Below, one piece after another: positions 46,094-55,434 of a stretch of DNA of 64,000 nucleotides. The stretch is from Flavobacterium agricola (GTDB lineage Bacteria > Bacteroidota > Bacteroidia > Flavobacteriales > Flavobacteriaceae). A program made the translations under genes and the position numbers. The stretch lies in contig NZ_CP081495.1 of the NCBI RefSeq assembly GCF_025919725.1, positions 2,046,001 through 2,110,000 on the forward strand, given 5' to 3'. The notes under the pieces were generated by a model. That model saw nothing but the letters and a program-made list of their open reading frames with translations. It was not told where the DNA came from and did no database searches. Position 1 is the stretch's first letter. Each line of letters opens with the position of its first letter.

Positions 46094-46199
46094 TTATATT
46101 GAGAGAAAAAACTTTTAACATGCATTTAGGAATAAAAAACTTTAAAGCAAATAATTAAGTTAGTATTTGTAAATTTGCGTTTTAAAAAATTTTTGTAAA

Positions 46200-47246
46200 A
46201 TGTCAAGATTTAACAAACTAACTGTAAAGAATATTACTAGAGAAACACCAAATGCTATTGTAATAACATTTGATGTTCCTGAAAGTTTAGCTACAACCTA
46301 TCAGTTTTTAGCTGGTCAGTATCTTAACATAAAACATGTTATAGATAATAAAGAAGTAAAAAGAGCGTATTCTATTTCGGCTTCGCCAAATGAAAAAACG
46401 TTAGCTGTAACGGTTAAAGAAGTTGCTGGTGGTTTATTTTCTACCTATGCAAACCAACATTTAACGGTGGGTACAAACATGGAAGTTGGTGTTCCTGAAG
46501 GGCGTTTTACAATAGAAACTGATGCAAACAACAACCATTTATACGGAGCAATTGCAGCAGGTTCAGGAATTACACCAATAATTTCTATTATTAAAACCGT
46601 TTTAGAAAATGAACCAAACAGCCAATTTGTACTTTTATACGGAAACAAATCGGTGCAAGAAACCATTTTTTACAACGAAATTGCTCGCCTTTTAAATACT
46701 TATAAAGAACGCTTTTCTGTACAATATATATTCAGTCAAGAAGTTAGCGAAGGTTCATTAAACGGACGCATTGTTCGCGAAACAATTCAAAACACATTTA
46801 CAGCTAACCAATCGGGCAACTACGCTAAATTTTTTATTTGCGGACCAGAAGAACTGGTTTATAACAGCACATCAGCTTTAAAAGAAAGCGGCGTAACCGA
46901 AGATAAAATTAAGTTTGAATTATTTAACAGCTCAGAAAAAGGCAGCTACGTACCGGTATCGTCAGACAACACAACCATTACGGTTTTATTAGATGATGAA
47001 GAAGTGGTTTTTGAAATGTCTCGTAAAGATTCAATCATAAAAGCTTTAAACGATAAAGGTTTAGATGCACCTCAATCTTGTTTAGGCGGAGTTTGTTCAA
47101 GTTGTATTTGTAAAATCACAAAAGGAGAAGCTGTTTTAGCTAAAAACTCGGTTTTAACCGATCAAGAAATAGCGGCAGGATTTACGTTAGCTTGTCAAGC
47201 TTACCCAACAACAAGCGAAATTGCAATTGATTTTGACAACGTATAA
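46200..47246 (+). CDS. Ferredoxin-NADP reductase-like flavoprotein with 2Fe-2S domain
   Basis: This 348-residue oxidoreductase has an FAD-binding domain (RAYSISASP near residue 58) and an NAD(P)-binding domain (AAGSGITPIISI near 119, ending FICGPEELVY). A C-terminal plant-type 2Fe-2S ferredoxin domain has Cys ligands in CLGGVCSSCIC and a later CQ. The arrangement is that of PaaE/HmpX-type reductases. No phenylacetate or hydroxylase partner is adjacent, so the electron acceptor is unknown. TAAATTTG at 46170-46177 may be its -7 box. Confidence 0.9.
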   Translation: MSRFNKLTVKNITRETPNAIVITFDVPESLATTYQFLAGQYLNIKHVIDNKEVKRAYSISASPNEKTLAVTVKEVAGGLFSTYANQHLTVGTNMEVGVPEGRFTIETDANNNHLYGAIAAGSGITPIISIIKTVLENEPNSQFVLLYGNKSVQETIFYNEIARLLNTYKERFSVQYIFSQEVSEGSLNGRIVRETIQNTFTANQSGNYAKFFICGPEELVYNSTSALKESGVTEDKIKFELFNSSEKGSYVPVSSDNTTITVLLDDEEVVFEMSRKDSIIKALNDKGLDAPQSCLGGVCSSCICKITKGEAVLAKNSVLTDQEIAAGFTLACQAYPTTSEIAIDFDNV

Positions 47247-47250
47247 CATA

Positions 47251-47283
47251 AAAAAAGGTTACCTTATTCAGGTAACCTTTTTT
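47251..47283 (+). terminator. Intrinsic terminator of the reductase gene
   Basis: AAAAAAGGTTACC / GGTAACCTTTTTT with a seven-base loop, four bases after the stop. Confidence 0.88.
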
Positions 47284-47448
47284 CGCTTTTCTAATTAACT
47301 ACAAAAATAAAAGCTAAAAAAATGATTTTTTATGAAAAGTGAATAACTTAATTATTCATTTCAAAAATACAAAAATTGAATAATGCGATAGCATTTTATC
47401 TACAAGCAGTAGTAATAATCGATAAAATGATTATTTAAGCTGTCGAGC

Positions 47449-48474
47449 TTATTCCATCAATTTGTTTACCACATCGGCAACTAAAATAGTTTCCATTACT
47501 TTTTCGTAACCAGGTACAATTTTGTTTCCGTAAACCGAAGTAGGCAATAAAGGATATTGTTTTAAATCGGGCACTAAAGCGTCTGACAACTTCTGATTAA
47601 AAGGCAAAAAGCCCGCAAACGGATGTGTTGCACCCCATAAGGTAACTACACGTACGCCCAACAACGCAGCAATGTGCGCATTGCCCGAATCCATAGATAA
47701 CATGACATCAAGATTAGAAATTACATCCATCTCTTCATCTAACGTTAATTTACCAGCTAATACAACAACGTTTTCGTAATCTTTTTTAAGATCGTTTAAA
47801 ACAGCTATTTCTTTAGCACCACCACCAAACAGAAAAACTTTATTTTCGGCTTTAGCTAACGCATCAATAACTTGTTGCATCAAATACTGTGGATAAACTT
47901 TGGTTTGATATTGTGCAAAAGGTGCAATACCAATCCAGCGTTGGGTTTTGTTTCCTGCAATAGCAAGTGCTTTATCTGTTAAAACAGCTTTTGTTGCAAA
48001 AACCGGATGGGTTAAATCTAAAGGATAGCCTAATTGCGCAAAAGTTTCGGCATGGCGCTGAAACATAGATTTAACAGGCTCAATATTTTTAGGAGCTAAT
48101 TTGGTTAGTTCTTTTTTATCGGCACGGCCTTTATCTGTTGCAGCAACTTTATAGCCAAAAAGCTTATAAAAACTACGAACAACTTGGGCACGTAAAACGT
48201 TATGCAAATCGGCAACCTCGGTAATTCCTAAAGCTTTGGTATCTAAAAATAACTGATACAAACCTTTTAAACCTTTATGACGGCCATTAACATCAACCGG
48301 AAAAAAATCTAAGTTTTGAATATCTCTAAAAAAGGGTTTAAAAAATGGGCGAGAAGCCACGGTAATTTTTACCTCAGGATATTGCAAAGAAAAAGCTTTC
48401 AGCACCGGAACCGTCATTGCGACATCGCCCATTGCAGAAAGCCTCATAACTAAAATATGTTTTGGTTTAGACAT
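47449..48474 (-). CDS. Glycosyltransferase family 9 (heptosyltransferase-like)
   Basis: This 341-residue protein has the two-domain GT-B fold. N-terminal MRLSAMGDVAMTVPVLKAF and the C-terminal nucleotide-sugar site MLSMDSGNAHIAALLGVRVVTLWGATHP are typical of heptosyltransferases of LPS core synthesis. The acceptor is unknown. It follows the DUF4254 gene by 13 bases and shares its promoter. Confidence 0.9.
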   Translation of the reverse strand: MSKPKHILVMRLSAMGDVAMTVPVLKAFSLQYPEVKITVASRPFFKPFFRDIQNLDFFPVDVNGRHKGLKGLYQLFLDTKALGITEVADLHNVLRAQVVRSFYKLFGYKVAATDKGRADKKELTKLAPKNIEPVKSMFQRHAETFAQLGYPLDLTHPVFATKAVLTDKALAIAGNKTQRWIGIAPFAQYQTKVYPQYLMQQVIDALAKAENKVFLFGGGAKEIAVLNDLKKDYENVVVLAGKLTLDEEMDVISNLDVMLSMDSGNAHIAALLGVRVVTLWGATHPFAGFLPFNQKLSDALVPDLKQYPLLPTSVYGNKIVPGYEKVMETILVADVVNKLME

Positions 48475-48487
48475 TGTCTAAAAAAAA

Positions 48488-49093
48488 TTATTTTTTGTTT
48501 TGGTATAATACCGGATTTAAATCGTCATCGTTGTACATTTTCATTTGTTTGTACACCTTCATGTATTTATCTCCGTTTTCAATATCTTTTAATAAATCGT
48601 TAATAGATACAAACATGTCTTTTTGTTGTTCTAATAAAACGTTTAATTTTTCTTGACATTTTGCACGATGCTCGTCCGATGCGTTTTCGCGAGTTGCTTC
48701 TTCACGCATGTGATAAATTTTTAATGCTAAAATTGATAAACGATCTATAGCCCAAGCCGGAGATTCGGTATTAATTTTTGCATCTGCTTTTACCACAACA
48801 TCTTTATATTTTTGTAAAAAATAGCTATCAATATATTCTACCATATCGGTACGAACTTGGTTTGATGCATCAATTTTACGTTTTAAAGTTAAGGCAGCAA
48901 CAGGATCGATTTGAGGATCACGAATAATATCTTCATAATGCCATTGTACGGTATCAACCCAGTTTTTAGCATACAACAAATATTCAATTGTTCCTTTTTC
49001 GTACGGATTATTGATTGGTTGATTTACATCGTCAAACTTGTGGTAATCCGCAATACTTTGTTCGAAAATTGGAAAAGCAAATTCTGCAAACAT
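48488..49093 (-). CDS. DUF4254 protein
   Basis: This 201-residue, mostly helical, soluble protein belongs to DUF4254, with conserved FEQSIADYH, LLYAKNWVDTVQWHYEDIIRDP, DRLSILALKIYHMREEATR and CQEKLNVLLEQ. The function is unknown; it is regularly encoded before a GT9 glycosyltransferase, as here. I start at 49093 (MFAEFAFPIF); an in-frame TTG 27 bases upstream overlaps the predicted promoter. Confidence 0.85.
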   Translation of the reverse strand: MFAEFAFPIFEQSIADYHKFDDVNQPINNPYEKGTIEYLLYAKNWVDTVQWHYEDIIRDPQIDPVAALTLKRKIDASNQVRTDMVEYIDSYFLQKYKDVVVKADAKINTESPAWAIDRLSILALKIYHMREEATRENASDEHRAKCQEKLNVLLEQQKDMFVSINDLLKDIENGDKYMKVYKQMKMYNDDDLNPVLYQNKK

Positions 49094-49117
49094 CTTTATA
49101 TTTTTTTTATTACTAAA

Positions 49118-49150
49118 CAAAGATAGTTTTTTTACCTTTATGGTACTAAA
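49118..49150 (-). promoter_or_regulatory. Predicted promoter of the DUF4254-GT9 operon
   Basis: On the minus strand TTTA (about 49150-49147), 21 bases and TATCTTTG (49125-49118), 24 bases before the DUF4254 ATG. A TACCTTTA on the plus strand (49133-49140) may serve upp, so divergent promoters would overlap. Confidence 0.5.
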
Positions 49151-49160
49151 AAAAAGTTAC

Positions 49161-49811
49161 ATGAACATTCATTATATATCCGAGCAAAACAGCATTTTAA
49201 ACCATTTTTTAGCCCAATTACGTGATGTGAATGTGCAAAAAGATTCGATGCGTTTTAGAAAAAACGTAGAACGAATTGGCGAAATAATGGCTTACGAGCT
49301 TAGCAAAACCTTACCTTACAAAAATGTTGAAGTACAAACACCGCTAGGAATTAAAAAAACAACAGTGATTGAAGATAATGTTGTGTTATGTTCTATTTTA
49401 CGTGCTGGTTTGGCCTTACATACAGGTTTTATGAACTTTTTTGATGATGCAGAAAACGGATTTGTTTCGGCTTCTAGAATACATGATGCTGCTGGAGTTT
49501 CTGAAATTAAGGTTGAATATCAGGCAGCGCCATCGTTCAACAACAAACATTTGTTACTATTAGACCCAATGTTGGCTACCGGACATTCGTTAGTTGCTGT
49601 TTTTAATAAACTTTTAGATCAGGAAACCCCAAAAGAAATTCATATTTGCGTTGTTATTGCGGCGCCAGAAGGCGTTGCTTATTTGCAACAAAACTTACCC
49701 GATTACTGCCATTTATGGATTGCAACCTTAGATGATGGCCTAAATACAAACAATTACATTTTACCAGGATTAGGAGATGCAGGCGATTTAGCTTACGGAG
49801 AAAAAAAATAA
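49161..49811 (+). CDS. upp: Uracil phosphoribosyltransferase
   Basis: This 216-residue enzyme salvages uracil with PRPP to UMP. The PRPP loop is LLLDPMLATGHSLVA near residue 132. DSMRFRKNVERIGEIMAYE and the C-terminal uracil-binding IATLDDGLNTNNYILPGLGDAGDLAYG are conserved. I start at 49161 (MNIHYISEQ), since the seven residues before it are not family-like. Confidence 0.95.
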   Translation: MNIHYISEQNSILNHFLAQLRDVNVQKDSMRFRKNVERIGEIMAYELSKTLPYKNVEVQTPLGIKKTTVIEDNVVLCSILRAGLALHTGFMNFFDDAENGFVSASRIHDAAGVSEIKVEYQAAPSFNNKHLLLLDPMLATGHSLVAVFNKLLDQETPKEIHICVVIAAPEGVAYLQQNLPDYCHLWIATLDDGLNTNNYILPGLGDAGDLAYGEKK

Positions 49812-49838
49812 AAAAGAGCGTTTAAAACGCTCTTTTTT
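49809..49838. terminator. Bidirectional terminator between upp and the DUF6427 gene
   Basis: AGAGCGTT / AACGCTCT hairpin with A and T runs on both sides between convergent genes. Confidence 0.85.
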
Positions 49839-50770
49839 TATAGTTGTAAAAAGTAAAAAATTAAAATACATACGGTTATACCACCCAAAAAGGATTCTTT
49901 TATCCAAGCTTTTTCAATTTTCTCAATCATATTACTTCCCATAATCGCTAAAGGAAAAAAGGAAAAAGATGCTACTGCCAAGTTTGGCGTTGGCATGCAA
50001 ATAAAAATAATAAAAGATATTATTAAAATTAAATACAAAATATGATATACTGCGGTGCGGTTTACCGATCTAGATCCGCTTGTAACAAACGAGGAGAACA
50101 AAAACAAAATGATAATTAAGGCATAAAAACACAAAACGAAAAATGTAACGGATTGATTAGCTAAGGCATGTAAGTTAAAAGAAAACGAAACAGATTCTAT
50201 TAAACTAAAAATATAGCCCGTATTAAAAATCATTTCAAAAAATATAGCAATGGATCCTACAATAAATAAAGCAATAAAAGGAATAAGCCAGTTTTTAAAA
50301 TCAAACGAAGTTTGAAACATAATAACAAAAAATACCAGTAACAAAAACAAAGCGCTCCAAACGTAAAACAAACTGGCAATTAAAATTAATACGCAGCTAT
50401 CAAAAAGTTTTTGTTTGATGCTGAGTTTAGATCGCAAAGCAATTAATCGCCTAAAAGCTAAAACCAATAAAAACAGAGCACAAATAATATGCGGGCTATT
50501 AAAAATCTCAGGAAATAACAAGCAAAACAAAAACGAGAAGAAGGCACCAAACATGTTGTCTTTAACCAAATTATTACGGTTATAAATAAAATGCATTAAA
50601 AAAAGTGATGCGTTTAAAAGTAAAAACGATCCTGCTTTTTGTAAACCTGTAATAAAATTTAATGGCGTTGTTACAGCCAAACTTTGGTAAAGAGTAAAGA
50701 AAATCAATAAAAAAACAAATAAAATAATATAATTTATTGGTCTTGTTTTATTAAAAATGCTTGTTATCAT
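49838..50770 (-). CDS. DUF6427 membrane protein
   Basis: This 310-residue protein has about nine membrane helices and few charged residues. It matches what I recall of the DUF6427 family, encoded beside upp and purD in Flavobacteriaceae; the function is unknown. I start at 50770 (MITSIFNKTRPINYIIL); the frame extends 13 codons upstream without family support. Confidence 0.78.
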   Translation of the reverse strand: MITSIFNKTRPINYIILFVFLLIFFTLYQSLAVTTPLNFITGLQKAGSFLLLNASLFLMHFIYNRNNLVKDNMFGAFFSFLFCLLFPEIFNSPHIICALFLLVLAFRRLIALRSKLSIKQKLFDSCVLILIASLFYVWSALFLLLVFFVIMFQTSFDFKNWLIPFIALFIVGSIAIFFEMIFNTGYIFSLIESVSFSFNLHALANQSVTFFVLCFYALIIILFLFSSFVTSGSRSVNRTAVYHILYLILIISFIIFICMPTPNLAVASFSFFPLAIMGSNMIEKIEKAWIKESFLGGITVCILIFYFLQL

Positions 50771-50790
50771 ATATATATTTCCTATTTTTG
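50761..50790 (+). promoter_or_regulatory. Consensus promoter of the DUF6341 gene
   Basis: TTG (50761-50763), exactly 19 bases and TATTTTTG (50783-50790) on the plus strand. The leader to the ATG at 50867 would be about 70 bases. It overlaps the start of the divergent DUF6427 gene. Confidence 0.65.
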
Positions 50791-50866
50791 CGTTGTAAAG
50801 ATAACACATGTGTAAATAACCGTTGCAAATATATTCGAATTGTTTGCAGCAAAAAACTTTAAAGTT

Positions 50867-51097
50867 ATGACATCTTTTTTCAACGGTTTAGGTTGGTTTA
50901 TTGGTGATTTTTTAATGACACCAATGAACGCCCTAGCAAAACTAGAATTGAGTAACTGGTGGTTAGCGAATTTCATTACTTGGATTTTCATAATCATTTT
51001 GTGTGCTGCTTTTGGCTACTGGATGAAACAGTTAGCTATTTTCCACGAAAGTGGAGCAGATGAGCAAGATACAACCGCTCACTCATTCTTAAAATAA
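50867..51097 (+). CDS. Small membrane protein, DUF6341-like
   Basis: This 76-residue protein has one clear membrane helix (NFITWIFIIILCAAFGYWM, residues 37-55). An aromatic N-terminal half (FFNGLGWFIGDFLMTPMNAL) and an acidic tail flank it. The family name is recalled from position beside DUF6427 and purD; function unknown. A start at 50840 would add nine residues but is less likely. Confidence 0.75.
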   Translation: MTSFFNGLGWFIGDFLMTPMNALAKLELSNWWLANFITWIFIIILCAAFGYWMKQLAIFHESGADEQDTTAHSFLK

Positions 51098-51104
51098 GAA
51101 AAAG

Positions 51105-51134
51105 AAAAGCCTCAACTAAGTTGAGGCTTTTTTT
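51105..51134. terminator. Bidirectional terminator between the DUF6341 gene and purD
   Basis: GCCTCAAC / GTTGAGGC with a three-base loop and A/T runs; serves both convergent genes. Confidence 0.87.
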
Positions 51135-52404
51135 ATAAATCGAAACCAATATCTTTTCTGAAATACATGTTATCAAACTTAATTTTTTCGATAGCTTGGT
51201 ATGATTTTTTAATGGCTTCGTTAAATGTTTCACCGTACGACGTTACAGCTAAAACACGACCGCCATTTGTTACAACTTCATTATTTTGTAACGCAGTACC
51301 TGCATGAAAAACAATAGAATCGGTAACATTTTCTAAACCGGTAATTACTTTTCCTTTTTCATAATCTTCTGGATATCCACCAGAAACAACCATAATTGTT
51401 GTTGCTGCACGCTCATCAATATCTAATTCAACCTGATTTAAAGTTTCTGAACCGATAGCTTTAAAAATTTGCACTAAATCAGATTTTAAGCGAGGCATAA
51501 CAACTTCAGTTTCTGGATCGCCCATACGCACGTTGTATTCAATCACAAACGGATCGTCGCCCACTTTAATTAGTCCAATAAAAACAAATCCTTTGTAATC
51601 AATATTATCGTTTATAAAACCTTGAATGGTTGGTTTTACCACACGTTCTTCAACTTTTTGTAAAAATTCTGGCGTTGCAAAAGGAACTGGAGAAACTGCA
51701 CCCATTCCGCCCGTATTTAAGCCCGTATCACCTTCGCCAATGCGTTTGTAATCTTTTGCAGTTGGTAAAATTTTATACGATTTACCATCGGTTAAAACAA
51801 AACACGAAAGTTCAATACCGTCTAAAAATTCTTCAATAACAACTTTAGATGATGCATCGCCAAATTTAGCATCAACCAGCATGTTGCGCAATTCTTGTTG
51901 CGCTTCGGCTAAATCGTTTAAAATTAAAACTCCTTTACCAGCAGCTAATCCATCAGCTTTTAAAACGTAAGGCGCTTTTAATGTGGTTAGAAATTCGCAA
52001 CCTGCCTCAATCGTATCTTTTGTAAAAGCCTGATAACGTGCTGTAGGAATGTTGTTTTTTACTAAAAATTCTTTAGCAAATTCTTTACTTCCTTCTAATT
52101 GTGCGGCATATTTAGATGGTCCAATTACTGGAATATGTTTTAAATCGGCATCGTTTTTAAAAAAATCGTAAACCCCGTTTACCAACGGATCTTCGGGCCC
52201 AACAACAACCATGTTTATATCTAATGCTAAAACCTGTTGCTTAATTGCACTAAAATTGTTTGGATTTACGTTAAGGTTTGTAGCTATGGCTGCTGTACCA
52301 GCATTTCCTGGTGCTACGTAAAGTTTATTGCAATGTTCGCTTTGAAGCATTTTCCATGCTAAAGCATGTTCTCTACCTCCGGAACCTAAAAGTAATATGT
52401 TCAT
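51133..52404 (-). CDS. purD: Phosphoribosylamine-glycine ligase
   Basis: This 423-residue ATP-grasp enzyme makes GAR, the step between PurF and PurN, both also in this window. The N-terminal MNILLLGSGGREHALAWK fixes the start at 52404. APYVLKADGLAAGKGVLI is the ATP-grasp core, and YNVRMGDPETEVVMPRLKSDLV is the family signature near residue 285. The length is canonical. Confidence 0.96.
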   Translation of the reverse strand: MNILLLGSGGREHALAWKMLQSEHCNKLYVAPGNAGTAAIATNLNVNPNNFSAIKQQVLALDINMVVVGPEDPLVNGVYDFFKNDADLKHIPVIGPSKYAAQLEGSKEFAKEFLVKNNIPTARYQAFTKDTIEAGCEFLTTLKAPYVLKADGLAAGKGVLILNDLAEAQQELRNMLVDAKFGDASSKVVIEEFLDGIELSCFVLTDGKSYKILPTAKDYKRIGEGDTGLNTGGMGAVSPVPFATPEFLQKVEERVVKPTIQGFINDNIDYKGFVFIGLIKVGDDPFVIEYNVRMGDPETEVVMPRLKSDLVQIFKAIGSETLNQVELDIDERAATTIMVVSGGYPEDYEKGKVITGLENVTDSIVFHAGTALQNNEVVTNGGRVLAVTSYGETFNEAIKKSYQAIEKIKFDNMYFRKDIGFDL

Positions 52405-52485
52405 ATGTTGTGTTGTTTTGAACAAAAATAATTCTTTTATATTGAATAATAAATTTTAATTTTAAGAACAATCTAAACCTACAAA

Positions 52486-53365
52486 ATGAATCATAAATCC
52501 AAAACACGAATCTTTAAAGCTTTAAATATTTTACCTTCTTTTTTAGGTTATACTTTGTACCATTACTTGCAAAATATAAAATCTTCTAAAAATTTTAATT
52601 CAAAATTAAAAAGTAACATCAAAACTTACAATAAATTAGAAGAAGTATTAACACATTTAAATTTAAATTTAAACCAAAAAAAAATTATTGAAATTGGATC
52701 GGGATGGATTCCTGCAATGCCATATGAGTTTTTGTTTAAAGGAAACGCGAGCTTAGTTTATACATATGATTTAAATCATCATTATCAAAAAAGTAAAATT
52801 TTAAATTTTAACATACAGTATTTTACATCTGAAAGTTATAAAGACTTTTCTAGAACTAAATATGGAATTGACGATAGAATAATTTATATGCCTAAAAAAA
52901 AATGTAATTCATGAGAAATTACCAGAAGTTGATTATGTTTTTTCTAGATTTGTTTTAGAACATGTGACTCCAAATGATTTATTTAGTATGCACAAAAAAT
53001 TTTTTTTAGAGCTAAAAAAACCCATCAGAATAATTCATTTTATTTCACCTAGCGATCATAGAGCGTTCTCAGACAACTCTTTGTCTTTACAAGATTTTTT
53101 ACAATACAGCCAAGAAGAATGGGATAAAATCCAGACAAAATTTGACTATCACAATAGATTGAGATTACCAGAGTATTTAAATATTTTTCAAAAAACAGGT
53201 TTTGAAATAGAATATTTAGAGTTTGACAATCCCAAAAAGGACTCTTTCACATATGAAAAATTTAAAAAAATAAAGTTACACGATGATTATAAAGATATGT
53301 CTGAAGAAGATTTAACTGCGGGAAGTATTATCATAATTTTAAAGAAAAAGAATGAAACTATTTAA
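52486..53365 (+). CDS. SAM-dependent methyltransferase-like protein, split by a 1-base indel
   Basis: When repaired this is about 292 residues. The first part contains KKIIEIGSGWIPAMPYEFL, a glycine-containing SAM-binding motif I, near residue 65. The frame breaks in the A9 run at 52894-52902. Removing one A gives MPKKNVIHEKLPEVDYVFSRFVLEHV, a typical methyltransferase motif IV-V block, and continues to 53365. The substrate is unknown; a sugar or lipid is plausible since a CapK-like ligase gene overlaps its end by 14 bases. Base composition here is more AT-rich than the neighbours, as in many surface-polysaccharide genes. Confidence 0.75.
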
Positions 53366-54662
53366 TTTAACTCTGAAGCTTAATGGGTTTCCTGTTGATG
53401 AAACAAAAAAAGTTTATGACGAGATTTTGAAGGTTTCTGAATCAGATTATGCCGCATTTACAGAGAAGAGAAAAAAAGAAATTGTTGAGTTTCACTTAAA
53501 AAACAATGTTTTTTATAAAGATTTAGTTGGCAAAGATTCTTTTAAAAAATGGGAAGAATTGCCCGTACTTACCAAAAAAAATTTACAACAACCAATTGAA
53601 AATAGATTAAGCAAAGGTTATAATATTAAAAATGTTTTTGTCAATAAAACATCCGGCTCAAGTGGTGATCCGTTTGTTTTTGCTAAAGACAAAAGGGCAC
53701 ATGCAATTACTTGGAACAGTATTATTAATAAATTTGGCTGGTTTGATATAGATTTTAATACCGATAAACAAGCACGATTTTATGGAATTCCTTTAGATAA
53801 AAAAGGATATTACAAAGAGCGCATTAAAGATTTTTTTTCGAATCGATATCGCTTTCCTATTTTTAACTTAGATGATGCATTTTTGGCTAAAGTGCTAAAA
53901 AAGTTTGAATCCACTGCTTTTGATTATATCAATGGTTACACATCTTCTGTGGTTTTATTTGCTAAATACTTAAAAAGTCAAAATGTTGTTTTAAAAGATG
54001 TTTGTCCGAGTTTAAAAACTTGTTTTGTAACCTCTGAAATGCTTTTTGAAGATGATAAGCATTTAATGGAGCAGTATTTTGGCGTACAGGTAATTAACGA
54101 ATACGGAGCATCAGAATTGGATTTAATTGCATTTGAAAATCCTGAAGGTAAATTTGCTTTAAACACGGAAACTTTATTTATAGAAATTTTAGACAGTAAC
54201 AACAAACCTGTTGAAAATGGCAAAGAAGGTAAAATTGTTATTACCTCATTATACAACAAAGCACATCCATTTATACGTTATGAAATTGGTGATGTGGGTA
54301 TAATAGATGAAACATCTAATGCAAAAACCAGCTATTTAAAAAAGTTAACAGGAAGAACCAGTGATATAGCTAAACTTCCTTCTGGTAAAATCGTTCCAGG
54401 TTTAACTTTTTATTACGTAACTAAAAGCGTAATAAAAGATGATGGAAATGTAAAAGAGTTTATTGTAAAACAAACAAAATTAGATACATTTGAAATTGAA
54501 TACGTGGCTGACAATAAATTAAATAATAAAGAAGAAGAAGCTATTATTCAAGCAGGAAACGCCTATTTAGAACCGAATTTACATTATATTTTTGCAAAAA
54601 AAGATGTTTTAACAAGAACAAGTCGAGGAAAGCTAAAGCAGTTTCAATCACTTATAAACTAA
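53352..54662 (+). CDS. CapK/phenylacetate-CoA ligase-like adenylate-forming enzyme
   Basis: This 436-residue enzyme belongs to the adenylate-forming superfamily. The ATP-binding signature is KTSGSSGDPFVF near residue 99. INEYGASELDLIAF follows near residue 250, and the hinge region IRYEIGDVGIID and LKKLTGRTSDI near 335. CapK-like members activate a carboxylic acid for capsule or exopolysaccharide decoration. The overlap with the methyltransferase gene indicates coupled translation and joint action, probably in glycan modification. The acid is unknown. Confidence 0.83.
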   Translation: MKLFNLTLKLNGFPVDETKKVYDEILKVSESDYAAFTEKRKKEIVEFHLKNNVFYKDLVGKDSFKKWEELPVLTKKNLQQPIENRLSKGYNIKNVFVNKTSGSSGDPFVFAKDKRAHAITWNSIINKFGWFDIDFNTDKQARFYGIPLDKKGYYKERIKDFFSNRYRFPIFNLDDAFLAKVLKKFESTAFDYINGYTSSVVLFAKYLKSQNVVLKDVCPSLKTCFVTSEMLFEDDKHLMEQYFGVQVINEYGASELDLIAFENPEGKFALNTETLFIEILDSNNKPVENGKEGKIVITSLYNKAHPFIRYEIGDVGIIDETSNAKTSYLKKLTGRTSDIAKLPSGKIVPGLTFYYVTKSVIKDDGNVKEFIVKQTKLDTFEIEYVADNKLNNKEEEAIIQAGNAYLEPNLHYIFAKKDVLTRTSRGKLKQFQSLIN

Positions 54663-54678
54663 TTTTATTTTTTAATTT

Positions 54679-55434
54679 CTAATTTTTCTTCACTATTAAT
54701 TGGTTGTATAAAAAAACAAGCATTGAAAAAAAAGAAGAAACTACATTTTGTTTATGATAATTGTAATAAACCAAATAATTGGATTTTAAAAGTTGAAGTT
54801 TTGAAGCCGAAATAGAATCCTTTCGGATTCTATAATATGCCAAATTGTTTGGTGTTGAAAATGCAACTTTTTCAATTTTTAAAACTTCTAACCACATAAT
54901 CCAATCTTGCCTTTTTCGAAATGTTGAGATTGGAATTTTTCCAATTTTAGTTACATCATATATTCCTGTCAAGTTACCTATCCAATTGCAATAAAACAAC
55001 TCCTTATAAGTAACTTGTTTTTTAGGAAGAATTAACTTTCTTAAAGGGTTGCTTTTCTCATCTATTAACTCATAACCACTGAATGTAATTGCAAGATTAT
55101 TTGTTTTTAAAAAATCTATTTGAACCTGAAGTTTTTCAGGTTTCCACATGTCGTCAGAATCTAAAAAAGCTATATAATTACCGTTTGAATTATCTAATGC
55201 TAATTGCCTAGCAACTCCTGCTCCAGAGTTTTTAGCCAACTTTAAAACTTTTATTCGCGGTTCTAATTCTGCTTGTAAGGTAAGTAATGAAAAGGTAGAA
55301 TCTGTTGAGCAATCGTCAACAATAATCATTTCCCAATTAGAATATGTTTGTTTAATAACCGATTGTATAGTTTCTAAAATATATTTTTCAGAATTAAATG
55401 TTGGTGTTATTATAGATACTAAACCGCTTTTCAT
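54679..55434 (-). CDS. Glycosyltransferase family 2
   Basis: This 251-residue enzyme has the GT-A fold. The N-terminal VSIITPTFNSEKYILETIQSV and MIIVDDCSTDST bind nucleotide, and the DxD-like metal site is FLDSDDMW near residue 95. RKRQDWIMWLEVLK further on resembles the catalytic ED/QDW block. Sugar specificity is unknown. It overlaps the sugar transferase gene by one base. Confidence 0.92.
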   Translation of the reverse strand: MKSGLVSIITPTFNSEKYILETIQSVIKQTYSNWEMIIVDDCSTDSTFSLLTLQAELEPRIKVLKLAKNSGAGVARQLALDNSNGNYIAFLDSDDMWKPEKLQVQIDFLKTNNLAITFSGYELIDEKSNPLRKLILPKKQVTYKELFYCNWIGNLTGIYDVTKIGKIPISTFRKRQDWIMWLEVLKIEKVAFSTPNNLAYYRIRKDSISASKLQLLKSNYLVYYNYHKQNVVSSFFSMLVFLYNQLIVKKN